Shown one piece after another: positions 38,239 through 49,211 of a DNA stretch of 64,000 nt. The translations under genes were made by a program, and so were the position numbers. Numbering within the stretch: the first letter of the stretch is position 1; each line of letters starts with the position of its first letter. The notes beneath the pieces are model-generated. The model was not told the origin of the DNA. It did not search any database and worked only from the letters and a program-made list of their open reading frames with translations. The DNA is from Desulfocurvibacter africanus subsp. africanus DSM 2603 (lineage in GTDB: Bacteria > Desulfobacterota > Desulfovibrionia > Desulfovibrionales > Desulfovibrionaceae): positions 98,268 to 162,267 of the forward strand of contig NZ_AULZ01000009.1 in assembly GCF_000422545.1 (NCBI RefSeq). The letters are read 5' to 3'.

Positions 38239-38963
38239 TGTCTGAATTCCTCTCCATCCTGCTCCTCGCCACCCTTCCTGCGCTGGGCAACTTCGCTGGA
38301 GGCATCTTATCCGAGTTTGTTACCTTCTCTCAGCGGAACCTGAGTATGGCGCTGCATGCCGCAGCAGGTATCCTCATCGCTGTAGTTGGTGTCGAGATCC
38401 TGCCGGCGGCTATCAAGTTGCAGCCAACATGGGTTATCATCCTCAGTTTTTTCGTTGGTGGGGTCTTCTTTATCCTCATCGATTCTGTTCAAGATCATCT
38501 CCAAGAGAAGGGAGGCAACAGTGAGAGTGGGTCTTGGGCTATATTCCTTGGTGTGATGGTGGATCTGTTCGGTGACGGTTTGCTGATTGGATCAGGCTCG
38601 GCCATTTCCAGCAGCCTTGGTTTGTTCCTCGCCCTTGCTCAAGTCACGGCAGACATTCCCGAAGGCTTTGCGAGCATGGGCACATTCAAGAGCGAAGGCT
38701 TCTCAAGGCGCAGCCGCATCCTTCTGGCTGCGTCTTTCACTCTGCCCGTGCTATTCTCTGCGACCTTGGGCTACTGGCTTCTGCGGGGACAGTCCGAACT
38801 GCTCAAGTACGCCATTCTTACGTTCACGGCTGGTATGCTCACGAGCATTACGGTCGAGGAAATTATGCCCTTGGCGCATAGGGGGAAGGAGTCCCGCTTG
38901 GCCATGCTCTGCTTTCTTCTTGGATTCACGGTGTTTACGACACTCTCCGTTTACTTAAAGTGA
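38238..38963 (+). CDS. ZIP-family metal transporter
   Basis: 241 residues, about eight membrane segments. Metal-site helices are visible as HAAAGILIAVVGVEILP, DLFGDGLLIGSG and TADIPEGFASM, with variations from the usual HNxPEG motif (here ADIPEGF). ZIP proteins import zinc or iron, so an importer in a mainly efflux island may serve sensing or reuse; direction here is uncertain. Confidence 0.82.
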   Translation: MSEFLSILLLATLPALGNFAGGILSEFVTFSQRNLSMALHAAAGILIAVVGVEILPAAIKLQPTWVIILSFFVGGVFFILIDSVQDHLQEKGGNSESGSWAIFLGVMVDLFGDGLLIGSGSAISSSLGLFLALAQVTADIPEGFASMGTFKSEGFSRRSRILLAASFTLPVLFSATLGYWLLRGQSELLKYAILTFTAGMLTSITVEEIMPLAHRGKESRLAMLCFLLGFTVFTTLSVYLK

Positions 38964-39452
38964 GCGACCCTGGAACAAGGCCATGCCGAGGTGCGGCAAC
39001 AATTCAGCTTTCCGCTATGATCTAATTATGAGTAGTAGAGAACTAGGAGGAGGATTAAGAGCAAATAGCTGCGGTTTCAGTTAACCGCGAGAGCCAGGTT
39101 CTGTTTTCATACTGGATCGTAGAGAGGATGCTGCCCTTTCCAAGCCCCTCCATCCCATGAGTGCATCCTTCGGACCCGTCTTTCTCCTCCCCCTGAACGC
39201 GCAGCTACTTATCCACATGCCCCCGTTAAGCTCTTTAGCCTGCAAATGCCTTGCACTGTGTGGTCAATGCAGGAGACGAGCATGCAGTCTCCACCCCGTC
39301 CGATACCGAACGATAGCTGAAATCTCCAGGGAGCCGAGATTTCATGGCAGGCTCCTTGCTAACGCAGCAGGGCAAGGCGGCGCGGCCGACGCGGCCCTGG
39401 CGCAGCCACGAACTATTCCCTGCAAGTAGACGTATCCACAAGGAAAGCACTC
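38964..39452. promoter_or_regulatory. Leader region of the NicO-like gene with a possible pseudoknot
   Basis: 489 bp without a gene. At 39318-39355 a 9-bp stem (TGAAATCTC/GAGATTTCA) encloses GGAGCC, which pairs with GGCTCC at 39350, an H-type pseudoknot arrangement, about 100 nt before the NicO-like start. No known riboswitch consensus recognised. Confidence 0.35.
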
Positions 39453-40583
39453 ATGCCACTCCTGCGCATCACGGCGCGACATCCACGTTTTCTGGTCTGC
39501 GCGCTTCTCGTCATGGCCCTGGCGTGGAGCGCGGCCCCGGCGGCCGCCTCGCCATTTTTCGGTTCTGGAGGCGGCAAGGCAGCCGGAGCGGAAGCCTTGG
39601 GAGCAGCCGCCACAAATTCCAGCCAGGTTGTCGAACCGGCCGCTCCCGCCGCCACGGGCAACCCGTTCACCGCGCCATCCGCGCCCGGCGCTTCAGCCCC
39701 AGCCGAGACCGCCGTTCCGGCCGGAGCCGGCGGGGCAAGCCCCTTCACTGCGGCTCCGGCCACGGCTCCAGCCGAGGTCCAGGCGAGCGTCGAGCCGGAG
39801 CAGCCCTGGCTGCCGGTCCTGCTCTGGCGCAAGCTCCTGGTCCAGTCCACGCGCCTGCAAAAGGAGCTGCGCTCGGGCATGGCATCCTTTGCCCGCGATA
39901 TTCGCGAGAACCCCACGGGTCAGGCCTTCTGGCTCTTCCTCCTGGCCGGCTTCGGCTATGGCGTGCTGCACGCCCTGGGGCCCGGCCACGGCAAGAGCTT
40001 CATCTGCGGCTATTTCCTGAGCCGCAGGGGCAGTCTGATCCAGGGCTTAGCCATGGGCACGGGCAGCATGCTGGCCCACGTGGCCTCGGCCGCACTCATG
40101 GTCATCGCCCTTAACCTGTTCCTCCAGCGCACGGGCATGGCCGATTTCGACCAGAACGGCGCGCTCATGCAGCGTGGCAGCTACGGCCTGCTCATGGCCA
40201 TGGGCGCGTTGCTGACGCTCAAGACGCTCTACGACATCGCCACCGGCCGCCTGGCCGCCCACGGCCACTGTCACGCCAGCGCCAAGGGCATGACGGCCAT
40301 GTCCCTGGCTGCCGGGCTCATCCCCTGCCCCGGCTCGGCCGTCATCCTCATCTTCGCCACGAGCTTGGGCATCTTCTGGGCGGGCCTTGCATCTCTCTTC
40401 TTCGTGGCCCTAGGCATGGGCCTGACCACCTCGGCCTTCGCGATGGCCACGATCCTCTTCCGCCGGGCCGTGGAGCGCGGGGTCCACGGGAGCGGCAGGC
40501 TGACCATGGCGGTCTTCGCGGGCCTGAGCCTGACCGGCTCGCTGGCCATAGCCCTGCTCGGCGCGGCCATGTTCTTTGCCTGA
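39453..40583 (+). CDS. NicO/RcnA-family nickel-cobalt exporter
   Basis: 376 residues: N-terminal signal or helix, a long Ala/Pro-rich stretch (about 40-120), then six membrane segments. Family signatures HALGPGHGKSFICGYFLSRRG and GLIPCPGSAVILIFA are intact, with a short HGHCHAS loop between. It exports Ni or Co from the cytosol by family analogy. The DUF1007 gene 82 bp downstream is a frequent partner. Confidence 0.87.
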   Translation: MPLLRITARHPRFLVCALLVMALAWSAAPAAASPFFGSGGGKAAGAEALGAAATNSSQVVEPAAPAATGNPFTAPSAPGASAPAETAVPAGAGGASPFTAAPATAPAEVQASVEPEQPWLPVLLWRKLLVQSTRLQKELRSGMASFARDIRENPTGQAFWLFLLAGFGYGVLHALGPGHGKSFICGYFLSRRGSLIQGLAMGTGSMLAHVASAALMVIALNLFLQRTGMADFDQNGALMQRGSYGLLMAMGALLTLKTLYDIATGRLAAHGHCHASAKGMTAMSLAAGLIPCPGSAVILIFATSLGIFWAGLASLFFVALGMGLTTSAFAMATILFRRAVERGVHGSGRLTMAVFAGLSLTGSLAIALLGAAMFFA

Positions 40584-40665
40584 TGCGCCTTGACGCGCGC
40601 CCGACGAACGCTCGTCGAACGATTGAAATCGACATGCCCCTATCGATGAACCTCACGAGGAGACC

Positions 40666-41265
40666 ATGCACTTAGCCATCCTGGCCCTGCTGGCCGTCTG
40701 TCTGGCCCCGCTACCCGCCTTTGGCCACCCCCACGTCTTCACCGACTGCGAGCTGACCTTCGTCTTCGACGCCGGCGGCCTGTCCGGCATCCGCCAGCGC
40801 TGGACTTTCGACGAGATGTTTTCGACCCAGATTGTGGACATGGTCGACAAGGACGGGAACGGCCGCCTGAGCGAGGCCGAAGGCCGCGCAATGGAGCAGG
40901 AGGCCTTCGTCAATCTGAAGGGCTTCAACTACTTCACCCATGCGAGCCTCGACGGCCGCAAGGTCGCCTTCGCAACGGCCAAGGACTTCCGGCCCCAGTA
41001 CGCCAAGGGCATCCTGAGCTACGAGTTCTTCCTGCCACTGGCCGCACCGGCCCAGCAAACCCAGGTCGGCAAGCCCCGCACGTTGATCGTGGCGGTTTAC
41101 GACCAGAGCTACTACACGGACATGGCCCTGGTGGAGGCCGCCCCCAAACTCCTCGGTGCAGAACGATTCAAGACCGGCCTCAAGGTCGAGGAGGCGGACA
41201 CGGTGCACACCAGTTGGGGTCCCATCATGCCCAAGGATGTCATCCTCACATTCGGCCCGCGCTAG
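40666..41265 (+). CDS. DUF1007 family periplasmic protein
   Basis: 199 residues: signal peptide ending at AFG, then HPHVF, the typical mature start with a His pair that may bind metal, and a calcium-binding EF-hand-like loop DKDGNGRLSEAE at about 61-72. DUF1007 proteins are found beside NicO-type exporters and are thought to present metal to them. Confidence 0.85.
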   Translation: MHLAILALLAVCLAPLPAFGHPHVFTDCELTFVFDAGGLSGIRQRWTFDEMFSTQIVDMVDKDGNGRLSEAEGRAMEQEAFVNLKGFNYFTHASLDGRKVAFATAKDFRPQYAKGILSYEFFLPLAAPAQQTQVGKPRTLIVAVYDQSYYTDMALVEAAPKLLGAERFKTGLKVEEADTVHTSWGPIMPKDVILTFGPR

Positions 41266-41281
41266 ACTCTCGTCGGTGTAA

Positions 41282-41310
41282 CCGAGAGAGGGCGAGGAGC
41301 CCTCTCTCGG
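41282..41310 (+). terminator. Terminator of the NicO-DUF1007 unit
   Basis: Perfect 12-bp stem CCGAGAGAGGGC / GCCCTCTCTCGG with a 5-nt loop, followed by a pyrimidine-rich stretch. Confidence 0.75.
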
Positions 41311-41341
41311 CTCCCCTTTCTCTTCCTCTCCAGGTTCTGCT

Positions 41342-41493
41342 TTAAAAGGCTAGCCAGAGCAGGGTCGCAGCCAAGGTAAGCCAGGCTAGATAGTTTCGAG
41401 CCAGCTTGTCGTAGCGGATCGCAGTCCTTCTGTGGCGCTTTATCGTATTAAAAACTTTCTTTATCAGATCATCTCTGTCCTTGGACAATTCCA
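41342..41493 (-). pseudogene. IS5-family transposase, C-terminal relic
   Basis: On the minus strand DRDDLIKKVFNTIKRHRRTA then IRYDKLARNYLAWLTLAATL ends in a stop; this is the C-terminal end of an IS5-group DDE transposase. The rest is missing. Confidence 0.8.
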
Positions 41494-41558
41494 TAAGCAC
41501 CGTCTTTCAGATTCCGCCTTGGTCCAGCGACCATAGCGCGTATAAGCACTTCTCCCCG

Positions 41559-41672
41559 GTCACCGACGTGGATGCGATCCACTTCATCCTGGACGGCAAG
41601 GTGGCCGAGAGCGGCTCACACGAGGAGCTGGTTTAGCGAAGAGGGCCGTACCATCAGATGTGGTCAACCAGA
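41559..41672 (+). pseudogene. ABC exporter C-terminal relic 1
   Basis: Reads VTDVDAIHFILDGKVAESGS then HEELV, a stop, and RRGPYHQMW. It matches the last part of the exporter at 34752. Only this tail remains; 200 bp of gene-free sequence follow before the P-type ATPase stop. Confidence 0.75.
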
Positions 41673-41875
41673 CAGGCTGACGGAGGAGAGAGTAGCGGCA
41701 AACGTGACGCAAGAATCATTCACGTCATTGCTGGCGCGGCCTTGGTTTGGCTGGGTTGGCCGCGAGGCACCAACCCTCGCGGTCGGTACATTGGGTAGGA
41801 TTGTTTAAATCCTGTTACTGATTCTTTTGCCAGTGGCCTCGCGGCTCGCCTCGCCGATCTGGCCGCCTGCGTGAA

Positions 41876-44065
41876 TCAGGTCCGGCCACCGGCGTTCATC
41901 AGCCGTAGGCTGTTGAAGATGACGAGCAGCGAGGCTCCCATGTCCGCGACGATGGCCATCCAGAGAGTGGCCAAGCCGGTGACCGCCAGGATCAGGAAGA
42001 TGACCTTGAGGCCCAAGGCGAAGACGATGTTTTGCCGGATGATGCCCAAGGCCCGCCTGGAGTGGCGAATGAGCCAGGGCAGCTTCGACAAGTCGTCGGA
42101 CATGAGTGCGACATCGGCCGTCTCGATGGCCACGTCCGTGCCCATGGCCCCCATGGCGATGCCGACCGTGGCGATAGCCAGGGCCGGGGCATCGTTGACC
42201 CCATCGCCAATCATGGCGACCCTCTCCCCATTGTCCACAAGCTCCTGCACCGCCCGAGTCTTGTCCTCGGGCATGAGGTCCGCCCGGATCTCGCTAACAC
42301 CCGTAACGTGGGCAATGCGCTCGGCCGTGGGCCGGTTGTCGCCCGAAAGCATGATGACTCTGCCGATGCCCAGGTCTTTAAGATCCTTCACCAGATTCTT
42401 GGCCTCGGGCCGTACGCTGTCGGCAAGCCCGATGTACCCGTGCACGCGCTCTTCATCCCAAAGGTAGACGTGCGAAGTGGCCTCGCCATTTTCAAGCGAC
42501 GTTACGGCCGGGAGATGCCCCTTGAACTCGCTCTTCAGCATGCGCGGGCTGCCTATCCAATAGAGGCTGCCCGCGATGCGCCCGCGTGCGCCCATGCCTG
42601 GAAAGGCGGTGAACTCATGGACCTGCGGAATATCCACTCCCTGCGCCTGAGCAAAGCCGACGATGGCCCGGGCAAGGGGGTGCGTGCTCTGGCTCTCAAG
42701 CGCCGCTGCCAAGGCGAGCACCTGGGCCTGCGCACGGCCGTCCAATGCCTGAACCGACTTCACTTCCGGTTTGCCCCGGGTCAGCGTGCCAGTCTTGTCG
42801 AAGGCCATGGCCGTCAGCTCTCCAGGCAACTCAAGGAACACGCCGCCCTTGATTAGCACGCCATTTCGCGCCGCTGCAGAGATGCCGGTTACGATGCAGA
42901 CCGGAGTGGAGATGACCATCGCACAGGGACAGGCAATGACGAGAATGACCAGGGCCTCGTAGAACCAGTCGCTCCAACTGCCGCCAAAGGCTAGTGGCGG
43001 CACGATCGCAATGAGCGCGGCCATGAGCACCATGGCTGGGGTATAAATCGCGGCGAACTTTTCGATCCACTGCACCATGGGCGCGCGGCGGGATTGGGCC
43101 GTCTCCACCATGTGAATGATGCGCGCCAGTGTCGTATCCGAGGCCGGTTTCGTGGATCGGAACTCAAGGGAGCCGTCGCCATTGAGCGTACCGGCGAAGA
43201 CTTGATCGTCAGGCTCCTTCATCACCGGCACCGACTCGCCCGTGATGGGCGATTGGTCCACCGAAGAGCTGCCTTTCAGGACGATGCCGTCCAAAGGCAG
43301 CTTGTCGCCCGGCCTAACCAAGATCCGCTCGCCGACTTTGATGTCCCCCACAGGCTTCTCCACGAATTCCTGCCGCCCGAAATCAAATGCTAGAGCCGTG
43401 CTTGGCGTGATGCTCATGAGCGACTGGATGGCCCGCCGGGCGCGGCCGATGCTCCAGGATTCGAGCAGGTTGGCCAGAGAGAATAGAAAAGCAACGGATG
43501 CGGCTTCGAAGAGTTCCCCAATCATGACGGCACCGACCACGGCGATGGTCATGAGCAGGTTCATGTCCGGCCTGAGCCGGCGCAGAGATCCCCAGGCCTT
43601 TGGCATGACATACCAGATGCCGCTCAGGATCGACCCGAGCCAGAGCAGGGCGGCGGATAGGGGATAGGCGTGCTCGCCCTCGACGTCCCCGGCCAGCGCG
43701 GAGAGAACGCCTCCTCTTTCAAAGGCCACGAGGGCAAAACCGGTCAGCAGGAGGACGCCGCTCAGAATACACAGAATCAGGCGGCCGTGCTGCTGCCAGA
43801 ATCCTTCTCCTGTGGGGCACGTGCCTCCGCAGCATGCGCAGCCGATCTCGACGCCCGAGTCGGCCTGCATGCCGGTCTTGGCGATGGCCTTCATGATGTC
43901 CTCTTCGCGCACATTCAGGCCTTCGACATCTACCATCACCCTGCGCTCCAGGATGTCGAAGGAGAGCCGCGACCCGTCGCCCACCAGCGGCTCAAGCTCG
44001 CGCTTGAGCGTTGCGACCTCGGCCGCGCAGTCCATGTCCTTCACTCTCAGTATGATCTTGTCCAA
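41876..44065 (-). CDS. P1B-type heavy-metal ATPase, ZntA/CadA-like
   Basis: 729 residues. An N-terminal HMA domain has MDCAAE, so its second metal cysteine is replaced, followed by CACCGGTCP. Then eight membrane segments with the transport motif CPC (IACPCAMVISTPVC), the phosphorylation motif DKTGTLTRG, the HP dipeptide in THPLARAIVGF, and GDGVNDAPAL. It should export Zn, Cd or Pb to the periplasm. No regulator gene is adjacent. Confidence 0.92.
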   Translation of the reverse strand: MDKIILRVKDMDCAAEVATLKRELEPLVGDGSRLSFDILERRVMVDVEGLNVREEDIMKAIAKTGMQADSGVEIGCACCGGTCPTGEGFWQQHGRLILCILSGVLLLTGFALVAFERGGVLSALAGDVEGEHAYPLSAALLWLGSILSGIWYVMPKAWGSLRRLRPDMNLLMTIAVVGAVMIGELFEAASVAFLFSLANLLESWSIGRARRAIQSLMSITPSTALAFDFGRQEFVEKPVGDIKVGERILVRPGDKLPLDGIVLKGSSSVDQSPITGESVPVMKEPDDQVFAGTLNGDGSLEFRSTKPASDTTLARIIHMVETAQSRRAPMVQWIEKFAAIYTPAMVLMAALIAIVPPLAFGGSWSDWFYEALVILVIACPCAMVISTPVCIVTGISAAARNGVLIKGGVFLELPGELTAMAFDKTGTLTRGKPEVKSVQALDGRAQAQVLALAAALESQSTHPLARAIVGFAQAQGVDIPQVHEFTAFPGMGARGRIAGSLYWIGSPRMLKSEFKGHLPAVTSLENGEATSHVYLWDEERVHGYIGLADSVRPEAKNLVKDLKDLGIGRVIMLSGDNRPTAERIAHVTGVSEIRADLMPEDKTRAVQELVDNGERVAMIGDGVNDAPALAIATVGIAMGAMGTDVAIETADVALMSDDLSKLPWLIRHSRRALGIIRQNIVFALGLKVIFLILAVTGLATLWMAIVADMGASLLVIFNSLRLMNAGGRT

Positions 44066-44426
44066 TCGAATGCTCCTTGAGCTTGCCGCATTGTGGTCGT
44101 GGTCTGAACACTCGGCAAGAGCGATCGTTCACTTATTATACGGATCATGCCTTGCCCTTCCATTGGGAGCAAAATGTGACCCGTTGGTAAAAGAAGCTGG
44201 GCCTGATCGCAGTTCGCATGCAAGCATCTTATTCTATTACGATTATACACGGATGACATGCCTGGGGTTTTGGTCGGGGTCCGCAGACGAAAGGCCTCCT
44301 GTGTGTAGTTAGTAAGCATTATGTGCAGGTTTTGGCACTTATTTGGATATTTTTTAAACAGGGAAACTCGTCTCTTTTGCCCCTCAGGTCAACCCAAGTG
44401 GCTGTATTATTTAATTCTAAGTTCCG

Positions 44427-44442
44427 GGGCATGCTTCATGCT
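44427..44442 (+). promoter_or_regulatory. Candidate sigma-54 promoter upstream of the Gly/His-rich protein
   Basis: GGGCATGCTTCATGCT fits TGGCAYG-N4-TTGCW with a few mismatches and lies 39 bp before the start at 44482, the same spacing as the stronger promoter at 32356. The rest of the 44,066-44,481 gap shows no gene. Confidence 0.5.
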
Positions 44443-44481
44443 TTACGTATAAGTAGTCTACCATTTTAGGAGGAAAACTGA

Positions 44482-45039
44482 ATGAAAAAAATACTTCTCA
44501 CCCTTACCATGGCCGCCTCGCTTGTCCTTGCCGGTACAGCCTTTGCCGGTCCTGGTGAAGGAGGGCACGGCGGAGGCCACGGTGGAGGCTCCGGCGGTGG
44601 CAGCCAGGGAGGCAGTTCAAGCCATGATGGCGGCGGCAGTGGGATGGGTTCCGGTGGTATGGGCAACCACAATGGTGGCATGGGTTCAGGCGGTATGGGT
44701 TCAAGCGGCATGGGCAGCCACAATGGCGGCATGGCGTCCGGAAACCAGGGCGGTATCGGCCATGATGGCGAACACAGCCAGGGGACTCACATGAGTGCAA
44801 GCGGCAAGGACCGTAGCGGCATGCATGCTGCTGGTTCCTGGACCGGCACGATGAGCGACCACATGGCCAATGCCTCCATGGGCAGGCATAACGACAGGCA
44901 GGCGGACGCGGCCCGTCACAACGGCAGCCTTGACCGTCACAGCGCCACCAATCGGGACCAGCACGCCGGCAACGGCCAGCACGCCGGCCGTCACACCATC
45001 GCCAATTCCACGCAAACGCCCCAGACAACCAATCAGTAA
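44482..45039 (+). CDS. Secreted Gly/Ser/Met/His-rich protein
   Basis: 185 residues: signal peptide ending at AFA (about 22), then GHGGGHGGGSGGGS and repeated GMGS-GGMG units, followed by a His/Asp/Asn-rich half (RHNDRQADAARHNGSLDRHS). It is likely disordered and able to bind metal. No family recognised. AGGAGG precedes the start. Confidence 0.72.
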   Translation: MKKILLTLTMAASLVLAGTAFAGPGEGGHGGGHGGGSGGGSQGGSSSHDGGGSGMGSGGMGNHNGGMGSGGMGSSGMGSHNGGMASGNQGGIGHDGEHSQGTHMSASGKDRSGMHAAGSWTGTMSDHMANASMGRHNDRQADAARHNGSLDRHSATNRDQHAGNGQHAGRHTIANSTQTPQTTNQ

Positions 45040-45060
45040 CCCCTCCTCCTCCACATACCC

Positions 45061-45097
45061 CGAGAAGACAGGGCGGTTAAGCCGTCCTGTCTTCTCG
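45061..45097 (+). terminator. Hairpin after the Gly/His-rich gene
   Basis: 12-bp stem CGAGAAGACAGG / CCTGTCTTCTCG, with an inner CGG/CCG extension. It separates this gene from ccmF. Confidence 0.7.
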
Positions 45098-45127
45098 GCA
45101 TCGGATGTATAAACCTAGGAGTTCCGC

Positions 45128-47041
<1,914 letters not shown>

Positions 47042-47042
47042 G

Positions 47043-47615
47043 ATGCGCGAAGAAAGCGGTCAGCCTCAAAAAGTCATGCTCATTCTGATGGCCTTGGCCT
47101 TTCTGGCCATATTCGCGACTTCCATCGTGTACAGGCTTGAGCATCCGGCGACCAAGATTGCACTGAAAACGTCGAAAGCCGCACAGGACCAGCAGGCGGA
47201 GCACCTTCAGCACCTGATGAAAGATCTGAAGGATAAACCGGACAACCTGGAGACGATACTTCAAGTCGCGGCTCTGTTCATGGAAATGAACGCCCCTGAG
47301 AAGGCCAAGGGCTTCATCGAAAAGGCGCTTGCCCTTGATCCGGGCAACAACCACGCGCAAGCCATGCGCGCCGGAATGCTCTATGCCCTGAAGTCATACC
47401 CCGAGGCGGCGGAGGCGCTGAACGAACTCGTCAAGGCTGATCCCAAGGACGCCTGGGCGCATTACAATTTGGGCATCGTGCTCAAGTACCAGCTAGGAAG
47501 TGAGGAAAAGGCGCGGGAGCATTTTGCCCGCGTTCTTACACTTGAGCCGAACGATAGCGATCTTAGGCAGCGCGCATTGCACGAGATAGAACATAAGGAT
47601 GAGCAGGCTGACTAA
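47043..47615 (+). CDS. TPR protein, CcmH/CcmI-like partner of CcmF
   Basis: 190 residues from ATG 47043 (GGGGGAG upstream), one N-terminal membrane helix (about 11-29) followed by three TPR units (for example AKGFIEKALALDPGNNHA, AWAHYNLGIVLKYQLG). Position 1 bp after ccmF and topology match the apocytochrome-presenting TPR arm of the haem lyase. Confidence 0.82.
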   Translation: MREESGQPQKVMLILMALAFLAIFATSIVYRLEHPATKIALKTSKAAQDQQAEHLQHLMKDLKDKPDNLETILQVAALFMEMNAPEKAKGFIEKALALDPGNNHAQAMRAGMLYALKSYPEAAEALNELVKADPKDAWAHYNLGIVLKYQLGSEEKAREHFARVLTLEPNDSDLRQRALHEIEHKDEQAD

Positions 47616-47657
47616 TTTCGCAGGTTGGTAAAGTCAGCGATTGTCTACGTACGAGTT

Positions 47658-47701
47658 ATAACCTATGGGTGTGCAATAAGAAATGCACACCCATAGGTTA
47701 T
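47658..47701 (+). terminator. Long perfect dyad after the ccmF unit
   Basis: 18-bp perfect inverted repeat (ATAACCTATGGGTGTGCA and its complement) around an 8-nt loop; a third partial copy of the outer arm (TATAGGTTAT) follows within 20 bp. No strong U-tract. From here to 48052 there is no gene. Confidence 0.5.
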
Positions 47702-48052
47702 CTATACGTTATAGGTTATCTTCCCATGGCAAGCACCCTTTGCGTCCTGCCATGACGGGATCCGCCCCCGTGTTTCTCTGCAAGCCGAGTGTTCCTTGCA
47801 GAGAGGAAAGCCTACCCAAAAAGAGTTGCAGTCACCTTCCAGGTAGGATTAGGTTCTCCCCAAAGTCTACTTGAACAATCTGAAATGTGAAACGCCATTG
47901 GTCGAGCGACTTGCTCAGACAATCTGAGCTGCACTCTCCGCGCAGAATTTGATTGAGCGTTCAGATCTTAAGCGCATCTAACGGCTGGTACGTTCTGTTT
48001 CGACCAGTCTTGCGCATACTTCTGGAGGAGACGGCTGCTGTCAGTACGGAAC

Positions 48053-48382
48053 ATGAAGATCGGCGTGAAGCTCGGTCTCGGATTTGGGGCCATTCTCCTG
48101 ATAATCCTGCTAAGCATCCTCGCGGTCATGCCCTCTCTTGAAAAGGCCGACCAGGGGTCCATGGCGGTTGCAGACCATTACCTGGACTATGCGTTCCAGG
48201 CCGACAACCTTGAGAAGTCATTGCTGCGTATGCAGCTGACCTTCCCCACGGCGGCTACGGCTCACGATCATGAAGGCGTGTATCAAAAGAAGCTTGACGA
48301 GTTAAAGGCCATCTTTCTTAAAGATATCGCCAAATTCAAGGACATGTTCAGGCGGATGGACAACGCGGAGTCTGCCCGGCAG
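48053..48382 (+). pseudogene. Methyl-accepting chemotaxis protein, N-terminal relic
   Basis: Begins MKIGVKLGLGFGAILLIILL, a typical chemoreceptor first helix, and continues about 100 residues into a four-helix ligand domain, then runs into unrelated sequence. The signalling half is missing. Confidence 0.7.
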
Positions 48383-48576
48383 GTGCTTGGGACTGATGCT
48401 GCTGATGCTGGCTTCCAGCCTGCTGGGCAAGGGCGGCCGAAGCCACGAGTAGAAGGGACAACAAACACATTGGAAGCAAGGTGCCGCATTTTTGGAGCAT
48501 ATCTTCCTCCATCCGGTTGAGGGTGATATGAATCCATACAGCCTATCCACGTTTTGGCTCTCTGGAAAGACGCTCA

Positions 48577-48832
48577 CAGGATTAAGCTGCTGGATGAGCC
48601 CAGCACAGGCATCGACTCGGCTACCGAACGCGACGTCATCTCAGTCCAGGAGCGGCTCTGCAGCGGCAGGGCCGGCATTATCGTGACCCACCAACTCTCG
48701 ACGCTCACCGGCGTGGATATAGACGCAATCCATATCCTCCAGAACGGCAAGATGGACGAGGACGGCTTGCACGAGGAGCCGATTTCGAGAAGATGGTCGT
48801 CCAGTGGTGAGATACGGGGCAACCAGACAAGC
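48577..48832 (+). pseudogene. ABC exporter C-terminal relic 2
   Basis: Reads LLDEPSTGIDSATERDVISV then GIIVTHQLSTL and ends GNQTS, matching the last 80 residues of the exporter at 34752 with changes. Sequence after its stop resembles that after relic 1. Lacks the Walker A half, so inactive. Confidence 0.8.
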
Positions 48833-48835
48833 TGA

Positions 48836-49211
48836 CGGAGGGGAGTCACGGCTAACAGGACGCAGGGAGGATGCTCGTCATTGCAGACGGCACTGGCTTG
48901 GCATAAGCGCACTTGGCAAGCTTGCCGAGCTAGATTCATATCAATTGCAAAACATCTCTAGGACCTGTTAACGCCTTATAAAAACATAAGCTATTATAGT
49001 ATGTTACGTTTGGAGCTATTTCCCGAGGCCCCTATCTTCATTCATAAACTGCTTTAGTGTGAACAGGCCCTAGCCGATCTTGATCTGGCCTCTTCCAGCA
49101 AAAAGCTGGAGATTTCCAGATCTGACTATCCAAGAGGAAAAAAGCTAAGATACTAGTTTTTATTCTTTTTAACCCACAAGGAGTCATAAGCCCTGCCCCA
49201 TTTACCTTAAC
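48836..49211. other. Gene-free stretch before the IS66 element
   Basis: No supportable gene. The first ~70 bp resemble sequence after ABC relic 1; the remainder is AT-rich. Confidence 0.4.

Noticed and set aside
39344..40114. 256-codon frame overlapping the NicO-like gene
   Set aside because: Arg/Pro/Gly-rich out-of-frame translation typical of GC-rich shadows.
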